From contig NZ_LSJY01000175.1 of assembly GCF_001556865.1 (NCBI RefSeq), positions 1 through 64,000 of the forward strand: a stretch of 64,000 bases of DNA, given 5' to 3'. This stretch comes from Sphingobium sp. CCH11-B1 (GTDB lineage: Bacteria; Pseudomonadota; Alphaproteobacteria; Sphingomonadales; Sphingomonadaceae). A program made the position numbers and the translations under genes. Shown in pieces: positions 8,926 to 18,187 of this stretch. How positions within the stretch are numbered: the first letter of the stretch is position 1; every line of letters starts with the position of its first letter. The notes under the pieces were generated by a model that was given only the letters and a program-made list of their open reading frames with translations, was not told the DNA's origin and made no database searches.

Positions 8926-9297
8926 CTAGAAGAGGCGCGCGCCGTTGGGCACGGGCTTGTCCGGCGCGAAGAGCGTCACCGCGCCCGTTTCGTCCGCGAA
9001 CCCCAGCGTCAGCACTTCCGACAGGAACTTGCCGATCTGGCGCGGCGGGAAGTTGACCACCGCTGCCACCTGCCGCCCCGGCAGGTCCGCCAGCGCATGA
9101 TTTTCAGTGATCTGGGCACTGGATTTCTTGTGTCCAATGCCCGGACCGAAGTCGATCAGCAGCTTGTAGGCGGGCTTGCGCGCTTCGGGGTAAGGTTCGG
9201 CGGAAACAATCGTGCCGACCCGGATGTCGACCTTCAGGAAATCGTCGAAGCTGATCGTGTCGGCCGCAGGCGCGGCAGGATCATGGGCCAGGTGCAT
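8926..9297 (-). CDS. csaA: CsaA-like tRNA-binding chaperone protein
   Basis: This is a 123-residue single-domain OB-fold protein of the CsaA/EMAP-II tRNA-binding family. The family-typical blocks are FLKVDIRVGTIVSAEPYPEARKPAYKL near the N-terminus, SSAQIT in the middle, and VAAVVNFPPRQIGKFLSEVLTLG, with the C-terminal PDKPVPNGARLF. CsaA dimers bind tRNA and have been proposed to assist protein export; the precise role is unsettled. It stands alone between the transporter promoter region and pccA. Confidence 0.9.
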   Translation of the reverse strand: MHLAHDPAAPAADTISFDDFLKVDIRVGTIVSAEPYPEARKPAYKLLIDFGPGIGHKKSSAQITENHALADLPGRQVAAVVNFPPRQIGKFLSEVLTLGFADETGAVTLFAPDKPVPNGARLF

Positions 9298-9321
9298 GAT
9301 CCCTTCCTAGCCGATCAGGTT

Positions 9322-9368
9322 GAGCGAAGTCGAGGCGGAGTCGCACAAAGAGCGCCCCGACTTCGCTC
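9322..9368. repeat. REP-like palindrome (GAGCGAAGTCGAG family)
   Basis: The arms GAGCGAAGTCGAGGCG (9322-9337) and its near-perfect complement (9353-9368) match at 15 of 16 positions with a 15-nt loop. The arm core resembles that of the palindrome at 1368-1432. It lies in the gap between pccA (ending at 9389 on the minus strand) and csaA. Confidence 0.7.
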
Positions 9369-9388
9369 TAAGCGAACTGGGCGTCCGC

Positions 9389-11389
9389 TTATTCCAGCTC
9401 CAATATGACCGCATCGACGGCCAGGCTTTCGCCCTGCGCCGCAGACACGCTCTTGACGATGCCGGCTTTCCCCGCGCGCAGGATATTCTCCATCTTCATC
9501 GCTTCGATCACCGCCAGCGGCTGCCCGACCTCGACCTTGTCGCCCTGCTTGACGTTGAGCGCGACCAGCAGGCCGGGCATCGGGCAGATGAGAAAGCGCG
9601 ACAGGTCGGGCGGCACCTTGTCGATCATGTGCGCGGCAAAGGGCGCGGCATGGGCCGGCAGGACACGCAGCTTGTGGCTCGCTCCATGCGCGGTCAGGAC
9701 GAAGCCGGAGCGGACGGGGGCGATCCGCACCGCCAGGATGTCATCGCCGAACTCCGCCTCGATCAGCCGGTCGCCCGGCGTATATTCCAGCGCCATGTCG
9801 ATCGCGTCGCCATCAACGGTCACATCGTCGCCGTCGATCACGACATCGTGGATCGCGTCTCCGATTTTCACCTGCCATCCGGTCGGCGGAGCGAGCCGCT
9901 TGCCAAGCTGCCCCTCGATCCGCCGCGCCCGATCCGCCTGCGCCATGGCTGCGAACGCGCCGATGGCGGACAGGCGTTTCAGCAGCTCGGCCGAAGCCGG
10001 CGCGCCGTGGAATCCTTCGGGATATTCTTCCGCGATGAAGCCGGTGGTGATGTTGCCGGAACGGAACCGCTCATGCTGCATCAGCGCGGACACGAAATCG
10101 ATATTGTGACCTGGCCCCTCTATCTCGAACCGGTCCAGCGCCTCGATCTGCTTGTCGATGGCCTGAAGACGCGTCGGCGCCCATGTCACCAGCTTGGCGA
10201 TCATCGGATCGTAGAACATCGAAACTTCGCCACCCTCCGCGACGCCATCGTCCACCCGCACCTTTGCGCCGGTCTCGTCGGTGCCCGTTTCAGGCGGATT
10301 ATAGCGGATGAGGCGGCCGGTCGAGGGCAGGAAGCCGCGATAGGGATCTTCGGCATAGACGCGGTTCTCGATCGCCCAGCCGTTGATCTTCACATCGTCC
10401 TGGGTGAAGGCGAGCTTCTCGCCATTGGCGACGCGGATCATCTGCTCGACCAGATCGACGCCGGTGATCTCCTCGGTCACCGGATGCTCGACCTGAAGCC
10501 GGGTGTTCATTTCCAGGAAGTAGAAGCCGTCGCCGGTCTTGTCCTCGCCGCTGACGATCAGTTCGACCGTGCCGGCGCTGAAATAGCCGACCGCTCGGGC
10601 CAGGGCGACGCACTGTTCGCCCATCTTCTGGCGCATTTCAGGGGACACGAATGGCGACGGCGCTTCCTCGACCACCTTCTGGTGGCGGCGCTGGATCGAA
10701 CATTCGCGTTCGTTCAAATAGACGATATTGCCATGCTGGTCGCCCAGTATCTGGATTTCGATGTGGCGCGGGCTTTCGATGAACTTTTCGATGAAGACGC
10801 GGTCGTCGCCGAAGCTGGCCAGCCCTTCGCGCTTGGTCGCCTCGAAGCCTTCGCGGACGTCCTGCTCGCTATAGGCGAGGCGCATACCCTTGCCGCCGCC
10901 GCCGGCCGAGGCCTTCATCATCACCGGATAGCCGATCTCGTTGGAGATTTTGACGGCATGTTCGGTGTCGTCGATCACGCCGACATAGCCGGGCACGACG
11001 TTGACGCCGGCTTCCTTGGCGAGCTTCTTGGACTCGATCTTGTCGCCCATGGCGGCGATCGCGTTGGCCGGAGGGCCGACGAAGATGATCCCCTCGGCAT
11101 CGAGCGCCTTGCGGAAGGATTCGCGTTCGGAGAGGAAGCCGTAGCCAGGATGCACCGCGTCGGCGCCCGTTTTTTTGCAGGCTTCGATGATCTTGTCGGC
11201 GATCAGGTAGGACTGGGCTGCGGGCGACGGGCCGATATGCACGGCCTCGTCCGCCATTAGCACATGCGGCGCGCGCGCGTCGGCATCGGAATAGACCGCG
11301 ACGGTGGCGATGCCCATCTTCTTGGCCGTGCGCATGACACGGCACGCAATTTCGCCACGGTTCGCGATCAGGATCTTGGTGATTGGCAT
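9389..11389 (-). CDS. pccA: Propionyl-CoA (acetyl/propionyl-CoA) carboxylase alpha subunit
   Basis: This is the biotin carboxylase plus biotin carrier subunit that forms carboxybiotin for carboxylation of propionyl-CoA to methylmalonyl-CoA. The 666-residue protein starts with ITKILIANRGEIACRVMRTA, has the ATP-grasp glycine loop KASAGGGGKGMR, the biotin carboxylase signature FIEKFIESPRHIEIQILGD and FLEMNTRLQVEHPVTE, the BT domain, and a C-terminal biotinyl domain with the modified lysine in EAMKMEN. It sits at the promoter-distal end of the minus-strand propionyl-CoA gene set, together with bioB, which makes its cofactor. Confidence 0.95.
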   Translation of the reverse strand: MPITKILIANRGEIACRVMRTAKKMGIATVAVYSDADARAPHVLMADEAVHIGPSPAAQSYLIADKIIEACKKTGADAVHPGYGFLSERESFRKALDAEGIIFVGPPANAIAAMGDKIESKKLAKEAGVNVVPGYVGVIDDTEHAVKISNEIGYPVMMKASAGGGGKGMRLAYSEQDVREGFEATKREGLASFGDDRVFIEKFIESPRHIEIQILGDQHGNIVYLNERECSIQRRHQKVVEEAPSPFVSPEMRQKMGEQCVALARAVGYFSAGTVELIVSGEDKTGDGFYFLEMNTRLQVEHPVTEEITGVDLVEQMIRVANGEKLAFTQDDVKINGWAIENRVYAEDPYRGFLPSTGRLIRYNPPETGTDETGAKVRVDDGVAEGGEVSMFYDPMIAKLVTWAPTRLQAIDKQIEALDRFEIEGPGHNIDFVSALMQHERFRSGNITTGFIAEEYPEGFHGAPASAELLKRLSAIGAFAAMAQADRARRIEGQLGKRLAPPTGWQVKIGDAIHDVVIDGDDVTVDGDAIDMALEYTPGDRLIEAEFGDDILAVRIAPVRSGFVLTAHGASHKLRVLPAHAAPFAAHMIDKVPPDLSRFLICPMPGLLVALNVKQGDKVEVGQPLAVIEAMKMENILRAGKAGIVKSVSAAQGESLAVDAVILELE

Positions 11390-11401
11390 TTGAACCCCAA
11401 C

Positions 11402-11509
11402 TTAGTCAAAATCTACCATCGACCACTCGTACCATTTGGCGAACATCAGGATCGCCAACACGAATAAGCCGACAACGAAAACCAGTGCTGCGAGTTTGTA
11501 TCGGGCCAC
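11402..11509 (-). CDS. Possible 35-residue single-pass membrane protein
   Basis: This is a short open frame between bioB and pccA. It starts with GTG (AGGG lies one base upstream, so the start is doubtful). The predicted product has a basic N-terminus (MARYK), one hydrophobic segment of about 18 residues (LAALVFVVGLFVLAILMF), and a short tail KWYEWSMVDFD. The composition fits a small membrane protein, and the position within the operon would allow co-expression. No family is recognised, and it may be fortuitous. Confidence 0.35.
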   Translation of the reverse strand: MARYKLAALVFVVGLFVLAILMFAKWYEWSMVDFD

Positions 11510-11532
11510 TCCCTCACACCTTGAATCCACGG

Positions 11533-11620
11533 TCACCCTGAACTTGTTTCAGGGTCCAGTCCTCCCCACACGCGGTCGCTTGCGAAGCGCGATGGATGCT
11601 GAACAGGTTCAGCATGACGA
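11533..11620. repeat. REP-like pair (CTGAAC...GTTCAG family) between bioB and the pccA leader
   Basis: Two small hairpins, CCCTGAACTTGTTTCAGGG (within 11533-11559) and ATGCTGAACAGGTTCAGCAT (within 11593-11620), form a back-to-back pair. Units of this kind are common in Sphingomonadales intergenic DNA. The pair lies inside the pcc operon, so it may modulate the differential stability of bioB and pccA messages. Confidence 0.7.
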
Positions 11621-11636
11621 GTGGAGAGGATGAACC

Positions 11637-12632
11637 TCAATCAGCCGCCTCCAGATGCCCGTGCGGCTGGGCCATCATCGGCGTCAGGCCGAGCTTACCG
11701 AGCAGCATCGCGTCCTTGTCATCCCCCGCATTGGCCGCCGTCAGCAGCTTGTCCCCAGTGAAAATGCTGTTCGCCCCTGCCATGAAGCACAGCGCCTGAC
11801 ACGCCTCGCTCATGCTCTCGCGGCCCGCGCTCAGCCGCACCATCGACCGCGGCATCACGATCCGCGCGACCGCCACGGTCCGCACGAACTCCACCTCGTC
11901 GATCTTCGCGAGCGGGGTGTCTTTCAACATGTCACCCAGCACCGTGCCCTCCACCGGAACCAGCGCGTTGATCGGCACGCTTTCGGGATGCGGCATGGTG
12001 GCCAGCGCGTGGAGGAAGCCGATGCGGTCGCTGCGCGTCTCGCCCATGCCGACAATGCCGCCGCAGCACACGTTGATGCCGGCGTTACGGACATTCTCCA
12101 AGGTCTCGATCCGGTCCTCGAACGTGCGCGTCGTAATGACGTTGGCGTAGTTTTCCGGCGACGTGTCGATATTGTGGTTGTAATAATCGAGGCCGGCATC
12201 GGCGAGCTGCCTTGCCTGCCCTTCGTCCAGCATCCCCAGCGTCATGCAGGTTTCCATGCCCATCGCGCGCACGCCCTGCACCATCGCGACCAGCTTTGGC
12301 ATGTCGCGCTGCTTGGGGTTGCGCCAGGCCGCGCCCATGCAGAACCGGCCGGAGCCATGATCCTTCGCCTGCGCGGCCGCTTGCAGCACGGCCTGCACGT
12401 CCATCAGCTTTGTGGCCTTGAGGCCGCTGTCCGCTTCGGTCGATTGCGAGCAGTATCCGCAATCCTCCGGGCAACCGCCGGTCTTGATCGACAGCAGGGT
12501 GGAAAGCTGCACCTCATTGCGCGGAAAGTTCGCGCGATGGATCGATTGCGCTTCGAACATCAGGTCATTGAACGGCAGGTCGAACAGTGCGGCGATTTCC
12601 TCGCGGGTCCAGTCGGTGCGGGGGGTATTCAT
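11637..12632 (-). CDS. bioB: Biotin synthase
   Basis: This radical SAM enzyme inserts sulfur into dethiobiotin. The 331-residue product has the CPEDCGYC cluster motif near residue 50, the conserved [11 protein letters not shown], the Cys-bearing [12 protein letters not shown] block that holds the second [2Fe-2S] cluster, and VNxLVPVEGT-like [12 protein letters not shown] 12632 overlaps the mutase stop codon (TGATG), so it is translationally coupled within the propionyl-CoA operon rather than sitting with other bio genes. This placement ties biotin supply to the demand of PccA. Confidence 0.96.
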   Translation of the reverse strand: MNTPRTDWTREEIAALFDLPFNDLMFEAQSIHRANFPRNEVQLSTLLSIKTGGCPEDCGYCSQSTEADSGLKATKLMDVQAVLQAAAQAKDHGSGRFCMGAAWRNPKQRDMPKLVAMVQGVRAMGMETCMTLGMLDEGQARQLADAGLDYYNHNIDTSPENYANVITTRTFEDRIETLENVRNAGINVCCGGIVGMGETRSDRIGFLHALATMPHPESVPINALVPVEGTVLGDMLKDTPLAKIDEVEFVRTVAVARIVMPRSMVRLSAGRESMSEACQALCFMAGANSIFTGDKLLTAANAGDDKDAMLLGKLGLTPMMAQPHGHLEAAD

Positions 12633-14785
12633 CAAGCGGCTTCCTCCAGCCCCGCCGGGGGCATGTTGTGGCCGAGGAGGCGCAGCACGCCGGCGGCGCA
12701 CTCCACGACATTGGAACCCGGTCCATAAATGCCCTGAACGCCCGCGTCACGGAGGAAGTCATAATCCTGCGGCGGGATCACGCCGCCGGCGATAACCTTG
12801 ATGTCGCTGCGGCCATGTTCACGCAGCTTCTGGATCAGTTCGGGGATCAGCGTCTTGTGCCCCGCCGCCAGGCTGGACGCGCCCACCACATCGACGCCGC
12901 TTTCGAGCGCCAGCACCACCGTTTCCTCCGGCGTCTGGAACAGCGGCCCCGACACCACGTCGAACCCCATGTCGCCAAAGGCGGACGCGATGATGTTGGC
13001 GCCTCGATCGTGTCCATCCTGCCCCATCTTCGCAACAAGAAGCTTGGGCTTACGACCGAGGCGCCGTTCGACGGCCTGCACGCCGTCGAGTACCTGTTTC
13101 CAGCGACTGTCATCCTGGTAGGGCGCGGCGTAGACGCCCTTCACCGGCGTCGGCTGCGTGCCGTAGCGCTGGAAACTGTCTTCCATGGCGGAGGAGATTT
13201 CGCCAAGCGTCGCGCGCGCGCGGGCCGCTTCGACCGCGTGGGCGAGAAGATTATTCTCGACGCTCTGCGGTCCCGCCGCCGCCTTGCGCAACGCCTCCAG
13301 TGCCGCCTGGCATGCCGCTTCGTCGCGTTCCGCCTTGACCCGGTTGATGCGCGCGATCTGCGCCTCGCGCACCTTCGTATTGTCGACCTCCAGCGTCTCG
13401 AGCAGATCCTCGCTGGCCAGGCGATATTTGTTGACGCCGACGATCACGTCCTCGCCCCGGTCGACGCGCGCCTGCCGCGCCGCCGCCGCCGTCTCGATCA
13501 TCGCCTTGGGCCAGCCCGCCGCCACGGCCTTCGCCATGCCGCCTTCGGCCTCGACCCGGTCGATGATCTCCTGCGCGGCGTCCACCAGTTGTTGGGTCAG
13601 CGCCTCGACATAATAGCTGCCGCCCAGCGGATCGACGACATTGCACATGCCGGTTTCTTCCTGGATCACGATCTGCGTGTTGCGCGCGATGCGGGCGGAA
13701 AAGTCGGTGGGGAGCGCAATGGCTTCGTCGAGCGCATTGGTGTGCAGCGACTGGGTGCCGCCCAGCATCGCGGCCATCGCCTCGATCGTGGTGCGCATGA
13801 CGTTGTTATAGGGGTCCTGCTCGGTCAGCGACACGCCGCTGGTCTGGCAATGGGTGCGCAGCATCTTGGACCGCTCGTCCTGCGCGCCCAGCTTCGTCAT
13901 GACGCGGTGCCACAGCACGCGGGCGGCGCGCAGCTTGGCGATTTCCATGAAGAAGTTCATGCCGATGGCGAAGAAGAAGGACAGCCGCCCCGCGAACTTA
14001 TCGATGTCCAGCCCGCTCGCCACGCCATAGCGGACATATTCCGCGCCGTCAGCGATGGTGAAGGCCAGTTCCTGCACCTGCGTCGCGCCGGCTTCCTGCA
14101 TATGATAGCCGGAAATGGAGATGCTGTTGAACTTGGGCATCTCGCGGGACGTGTAGCCGAAAATATCGCTGATGATCCGCATCGAGGGTTCGGGCGGATA
14201 GATATAGGTGTTGCGGACCATGAACTCCTTGAGGATGTCGTTCTGGATAGTGCCGTCGAGCAGCTTGCGCTCGACCCCCTGCTCCTCGCCCGCGACGATG
14301 AAGAAGGCCAGGATCGGGATCACCGCGCCGTTCATCGTCATGGAAACCGACATCTGATCGAGCGGAATGCCGTCGAACAGGATCTTCATGTCTTCGATCG
14401 TGTCGATCGCGACGCCCGCCTTGCCGACATCGCCGACGACGCGCGGATGGTCGCTGTCATAGCCGCGATGCGTGGCAAGGTCGAAGGCCACCGATAGCCC
14501 CTTCTGACCGGCGGCCAGGTTGCGGCGGTAGAAGGCATTGGATTCCTCGGCGGTCGAAAAGCCCGCATATTGGCGAATGGTCCAGGGACGCCCGGCATAC
14601 ATGGACGCGCGGACGCCGCGCGTGAAGGGCGCGAAGCCGGGCAGGCCCGGATCGACCGTCACGTCCTCCGCCGTGTAGAGCGGTTTCACCGTGATCCCTT
14701 CCGGGGTCTGCCAGTTCAGGTCCTTGCCCTTCACCTCCTTGGCGGCGGCGGCGGACCACTGGTCCAGCGTTGGCTTCTCGGTCAT
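12632..14785 (-). CDS. scpA: Methylmalonyl-CoA mutase, B12-dependent
   Basis: This enzyme converts (R)-methylmalonyl-CoA to succinyl-CoA with adenosylcobalamin. The 717-residue product contains the complete mutase: an N-terminal TIM barrel ([28 protein letters not shown]) and a C-terminal cobalamin-binding domain with [12 protein letters not shown], the DxHxxG motif supplying the lower axial His. It is the large-subunit single-polypeptide type. ATG 14785 is preferred to a TTG one codon upstream. It lies between mce and bioB in the operon. A dedicated MeaB/ArgK chaperone gene is not in the window. Confidence 0.96.
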   Translation of the reverse strand: MTEKPTLDQWSAAAAKEVKGKDLNWQTPEGITVKPLYTAEDVTVDPGLPGFAPFTRGVRASMYAGRPWTIRQYAGFSTAEESNAFYRRNLAAGQKGLSVAFDLATHRGYDSDHPRVVGDVGKAGVAIDTIEDMKILFDGIPLDQMSVSMTMNGAVIPILAFFIVAGEEQGVERKLLDGTIQNDILKEFMVRNTYIYPPEPSMRIISDIFGYTSREMPKFNSISISGYHMQEAGATQVQELAFTIADGAEYVRYGVASGLDIDKFAGRLSFFFAIGMNFFMEIAKLRAARVLWHRVMTKLGAQDERSKMLRTHCQTSGVSLTEQDPYNNVMRTTIEAMAAMLGGTQSLHTNALDEAIALPTDFSARIARNTQIVIQEETGMCNVVDPLGGSYYVEALTQQLVDAAQEIIDRVEAEGGMAKAVAAGWPKAMIETAAAARQARVDRGEDVIVGVNKYRLASEDLLETLEVDNTKVREAQIARINRVKAERDEAACQAALEALRKAAAGPQSVENNLLAHAVEAARARATLGEISSAMEDSFQRYGTQPTPVKGVYAAPYQDDSRWKQVLDGVQAVERRLGRKPKLLVAKMGQDGHDRGANIIASAFGDMGFDVVSGPLFQTPEETVVLALESGVDVVGASSLAAGHKTLIPELIQKLREHGRSDIKVIAGGVIPPQDYDFLRDAGVQGIYGPGSNVVECAAGVLRLLGHNMPPAGLEEAA

Positions 14786-14806
14786 CAAAGTCCCTTACCC
14801 ACTTCC

Positions 14807-14828
14807 CCTCTCCCGCCTGCGGGAGAGG
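14807..14828. repeat. Intercistronic 10-bp palindrome between mce and scpA
   Basis: CCTCTCCCGC (14807-14816) and GCGGGAGAGG (14819-14828) form a perfect 10-bp hairpin with a 2-nt loop and no T-run. It belongs to the same CTCCC/GGGAG palindrome type as the hairpin before hslU. It probably influences mRNA processing within the operon. Confidence 0.65.
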
Positions 14829-14836
14829 ATCCTGTC

Positions 14837-15274
14837 TCAATGCGCGCCCTTGGGCGTTTCCATGATCTCGGTCAGCACCCCGTTCATGTCCTTGGGGTGG
14901 ACGAAGAAGATCGGCGTACCGTGCGCGCCGATGCGCGGTTCGCCCAGTATCTTCTTACCCAGCCCCTCGAACCAGGCCTTGGCTTGCATGATGTCGGGTA
15001 CTTCATAGCACATATGATGCTGCCCCCCCGCGGGGTTCTTGGCGAGGAAGCCATGGATCGGGCTGCTCTCCCCAAGTGGCTCGATCAGCTCGATCTGCGT
15101 TCCCGCCGTGCCGCCCTCGCCAGGCGTGTCGACGAAGCACACCTTCACCCCCTGCGCGGGAAGGTCGAACGGCTCGTGCGCCAGCGTCGCGCCCATCACG
15201 TCGCGATAATAGGCGAGGCTCGCCTCCAGCGATGGCGTTGCGACGCCGATGTGATTGAGACGCCCGAGCTTCAC
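14837..15274 (-). CDS. mce: Methylmalonyl-CoA epimerase
   Basis: The enzyme interconverts (S)- and (R)-methylmalonyl-CoA, linking the carboxylase to the mutase. The 145-residue product is a vicinal-oxygen-chelate protein beginning LGRLNHIGVATPSLEASLAYYRD (metal His in NHIGVA), with second-module metal ligands in QHHMCYEVPDI and a Glu in LTEIMETP near the end. The GTG start at 15274 overlaps the stop of the upstream thiolase gene (GTGA). Length and context fit. Confidence 0.94.
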   Translation of the reverse strand: MKLGRLNHIGVATPSLEASLAYYRDVMGATLAHEPFDLPAQGVKVCFVDTPGEGGTAGTQIELIEPLGESSPIHGFLAKNPAGGQHHMCYEVPDIMQAKAWFEGLGKKILGEPRIGAHGTPIFFVHPKDMNGVLTEIMETPKGAH

Positions 15275-16464
15275 GCGACCGCCTCGATTACCATGGCGAT
15301 GCCCTGCCCGCCGCCGATGCACATGGTGACGAGCGCATATCGCCCGCCGGTCCGTCTAAGTTCATAGGCCGCCTTGATCGTCAGGATCGCGCCCGTCGCG
15401 CCGATGGGATGTCCCAGCGAAATGCCCGACCCGTTGGGATTGGTCTTTGCCGGATCGAAGCCCAGTTCCTTGGCCACCCCGCACGCCTGCGCGGCAAAGG
15501 CCTCGTTGCTTTCGATGACGTCCATCTGGTCCAGGCTCAGCCCCGCGCGCGCCAGCGCCACGGGCACCGCCTTTACCGGCCCGAGCCCCATGACATTGGG
15601 CTCGACCCCCGCATGGCCCCAGCCGATGATCTTAGCCAGCGGCTTCAGGCCCTTCTCCGCCACGGCCTTGCCGCTCGCCAGCACGACGGCGCCACCGCCA
15701 TCATTGATGCCCGACGCATTGCCGGCCGTGACCGTACCGTCCTTTTTGAACACGGGTTTCAGCGCCGCCATCCCCTCGGCCGAAGCGTCGGCGCGGACAT
15801 GCTCGTCGGTGTCGAACAGGGTGACGCCCTTTCGCGTCTTGATCTCGACCGGGACGATCTGCTCCTTGAAATAGCCCGCCGCGATCGCGGCCGCCGCGCG
15901 CCTGTGGCTCTCGACCGCCGCCGCGTCCTGCTCTTCGCGACTGACGCCGCAACGCTCGGCCACATTTTCCGCCGTCACGCCCATATGGATATTCTCGAAC
16001 GGATCATGCAGCGCGCCGAGCATGGCGTCGATCATCTCGATATTGCCCATCTTCTGCCCGTTGCGCGCAGAGAGCACCATATGCGGCGCATTGGACATGG
16101 ATTCCGCCCCGCCGGCCACGGCAATATCGTTTTCGCCCAGCGCAATCGCCTGCGCGGCCGACACGATCGCCTGGAGCCCCGATCCGCACAGCCGATTGAC
16201 GTTCATCGCCGGCGCATCGATCGGGATGCCCGCGTTCACCGCTGCGACGCGGCTCACATAGGCGTCCTTGGGCTGGGTCGGCACCACCGTCCCGATCACG
16301 ACATTCTGCACGTCGGCAGGTGATATGCCCGCCCGCGCGATCGCTTCCTTGATGACGATCGCGCCAAGCTCCGCCGGCCGCAGCGAAGCCAGCGATCCGC
16401 CGAAACTGCCGATCGCGGTCCGCGCCCCGCTGACGATGAAGATGTCATTGCTCATAATGCTCAT
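15271..16464 (-). CDS. Acetyl-CoA C-acyltransferase (BktB-like beta-ketothiolase)
   Basis: This thiolase probably acts on 3-ketovaleryl-CoA and acetoacetyl-CoA. The sequence follows the BktB pattern closely: VSGARTAIGSFGGSL, the catalytic Cys in MNVNRLCGSGLQAIVSAAQ, ALHDPFENIHMGVTAENVA, His in GISLGHPIGATGA and Cys in TMCIGGGQGIA. Possible starts are ATG 16464 (chosen, with GGAG just upstream), ATG 16455, or GTG 16488, which would overlap the pccB stop. Its place between pccB and mce suggests it releases propionyl-CoA from odd-chain keto-acyl-CoA, feeding the module directly. Confidence 0.9.
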   Translation of the reverse strand: MSIMSNDIFIVSGARTAIGSFGGSLASLRPAELGAIVIKEAIARAGISPADVQNVVIGTVVPTQPKDAYVSRVAAVNAGIPIDAPAMNVNRLCGSGLQAIVSAAQAIALGENDIAVAGGAESMSNAPHMVLSARNGQKMGNIEMIDAMLGALHDPFENIHMGVTAENVAERCGVSREEQDAAAVESHRRAAAAIAAGYFKEQIVPVEIKTRKGVTLFDTDEHVRADASAEGMAALKPVFKKDGTVTAGNASGINDGGGAVVLASGKAVAEKGLKPLAKIIGWGHAGVEPNVMGLGPVKAVPVALARAGLSLDQMDVIESNEAFAAQACGVAKELGFDPAKTNPNGSGISLGHPIGATGAILTIKAAYELRRTGGRYALVTMCIGGGQGIAMVIEAVA

Positions 16465-16484
16465 GCCGCTCCGCTCATGCCCGC

Positions 16485-18017
16485 TCACAGCGGAATATTG
16501 TCATGCTTCTTCCAGGGGTTTTCCAGGCCCTTGTTCCGCAGCTTCCGCAGCCCCAGTGCGATCCGCTTGCGCGTCGAATGCGGCTGGATCACCTCGTCAA
16601 TGAAGCCCTTGCTCGCCGCCACGAAGGGGTTGGCGAAACGATCCTCATATTCCTTGGTCCGCGTCGCGATCTCTTCAGGCGTCTTGCCGCGAAAGATGAT
16701 CTCGACCGCGCCCTTCGCCCCCATCACCGCGATTTCGGCGGTCGGCCAGGCATAGTTGAGGTCGCCGCGTAGATGCTTGGAGCTCATCACGTCATAAGCG
16801 CCGCCATAGGCCTTGCGCGTAATCACCGTGATCTTGGGCACGGTCGCTTCGGCATAGGCGAAGAGCAGCTTCGCGCCGTGCTTGATGATGCCGTTCAATT
16901 CCTGCGCCGTCCCCGGCAGGAAGCCCGGCACGTCCACGAAGGTCACGATGGGGATTTCGAACGCATCGCAGAAGCGCACGAACCGCCCCGCCTTCTTGGA
17001 CGAATTAATGTCAAGCACGCCCGCCAGCACCATGGGCTGGTTGGCGATGATGCCCACCGTCTTGCCTTCGATCCGACCGAAACCGCAGAGGATATTGCCC
17101 GCATGGGCTGGCTGCACCTCGAAAAAATCGCCCTCGTCCACGACCTTGCGGATCAGTTCATGCATGTCATAGGGCTGGTTGGCGTTGGCCGGGATCAGCG
17201 TGTCCAGGCTTTCTTCCTGCCTGTCCCAGGCGTCGGCGGTGGGCCGCTCGGGTACGGGTTCGCGATTGGAAGCGGGAAGGAAATCGACGAAATCGCGCAC
17301 CGCCAGCAGCGCCTCGATATCGTTCTCGAACGCGACGTCCGCAACGCCCGACTTGGTCGTGTGCGTCACCGCACCGCCCAGTTCCTCCTGGGTGACGACT
17401 TCGTTGGTGACCGTCTTGACCACATCCGGGCCGGTCACGAACATGAAGCTCGAATCCTTCACCATGAAGATGAAGTCGGTCATCGCCGGCGAATAGACAG
17501 CGCCGCCCGCGCATGGCCCCATGATGACGCTGATCTGCGGCACGACGCCTGAAGCCAGGACGTTGCGCTGGAAGATTTCGGCATAGCCGCCCAGCGATGC
17601 GACGCCTTCCTGGATGCGCGCGCCGCCGCTGTCGTTGAGGCCGATCACCGGCGCGCCGACCTTCATCGCCATGTCCATGATCTTGCAGATCTTCATCGCG
17701 TGCCGTTCCGACACCGCGCCGCCATAGACGGTGAAATCCTGGCTGAACACAAACACCAGCCGTCCGTTGATCGTCCCAGACCCGGTAACGACGCCATCGC
17801 CGGGAACATGTTCGGCATCCATGCCGAAATCGACGCAATTATGCTCGACATACATGTCGAGCTCCTCGAAGCTGCCTTCGTCCAGCAGTACGTCCAACCG
17901 TTCGCGCGCGGTCAGCTTGCCCTTGGCGTGCTGCGCGTCGATGCGCCGCTGGCCGCCGCCCATGCGCGCGGCTTCTCGCTTCGTTTCAAGCTGTTCGATG
18001 ATGGCGAGCTTCGACAT
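16485..18017 (-). CDS. pccB: Propionyl-CoA carboxylase beta subunit
   Basis: This carboxyltransferase subunit moves CO2 from biotin to propionyl-CoA. The 510-residue product has the two crotonase-like halves typical of Pcc[26 protein letters not shown], the acyl-CoA pocket [36 protein letters not shown], and in the C-terminal half [14 protein letters not shown] and [13 protein letters not shown], ending [23 protein letters not shown] 18017 has GGGAG 11 nt upstream. It is the first gene of the propionyl-CoA operon, facing the divergent ScfR regulator. Confidence 0.96.
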   Translation of the reverse strand: MSKLAIIEQLETKREAARMGGGQRRIDAQHAKGKLTARERLDVLLDEGSFEELDMYVEHNCVDFGMDAEHVPGDGVVTGSGTINGRLVFVFSQDFTVYGGAVSERHAMKICKIMDMAMKVGAPVIGLNDSGGARIQEGVASLGGYAEIFQRNVLASGVVPQISVIMGPCAGGAVYSPAMTDFIFMVKDSSFMFVTGPDVVKTVTNEVVTQEELGGAVTHTTKSGVADVAFENDIEALLAVRDFVDFLPASNREPVPERPTADAWDRQEESLDTLIPANANQPYDMHELIRKVVDEGDFFEVQPAHAGNILCGFGRIEGKTVGIIANQPMVLAGVLDINSSKKAGRFVRFCDAFEIPIVTFVDVPGFLPGTAQELNGIIKHGAKLLFAYAEATVPKITVITRKAYGGAYDVMSSKHLRGDLNYAWPTAEIAVMGAKGAVEIIFRGKTPEEIATRTKEYEDRFANPFVAASKGFIDEVIQPHSTRKRIALGLRKLRNKGLENPWKKHDNIPL

Positions 18018-18070
18018 GATCGCGGCGTCTCCCAAAAACTGTGTGGATGCTCCTTTCAGTCCCCGACAAT

Positions 18071-18117
18071 TTTCGCAAATGCAAATTTGCCAATTTGCAA
18101 ATCTCAACTTCGCAAAA
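18071..18117. promoter_or_regulatory. TTTGCAAA-type operator cluster between pccB and the ScfR gene
   Basis: The divergent intergenic region holds TTCGCAAA (18072-18079), GCAAATTTGC (18081-18090), TTTGCAAA (18094-18101) and TTCGCAAA (18109-18116). RamB of actinobacteria and PccR of Rhodobacter sphaeroides, members of the same regulator family as the adjacent gene, are known to bind TTTGCAAA-like elements. The cluster therefore probably controls pccB and the regulator itself. Confidence 0.75.
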
Positions 18118-18187
18118 TAGAAGAGGCAGAACATCCATTCTGACCATCCCGGCGAAGGCCGGGGCGGCAATTTGAGGACAACATACC

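Noticed and set aside
9320..11260. A 646-codon plus-strand open frame opposite pccA (with similar very long antisense frames opposite topA, dnaE, scpA and the MHS transporter)
   Set aside because: These are antisense shadows of strongly conserved minus-strand genes in GC-rich DNA. Their translations are Arg/His/Asp-rich with no family motif, and they lack plausible ribosome binding sites.
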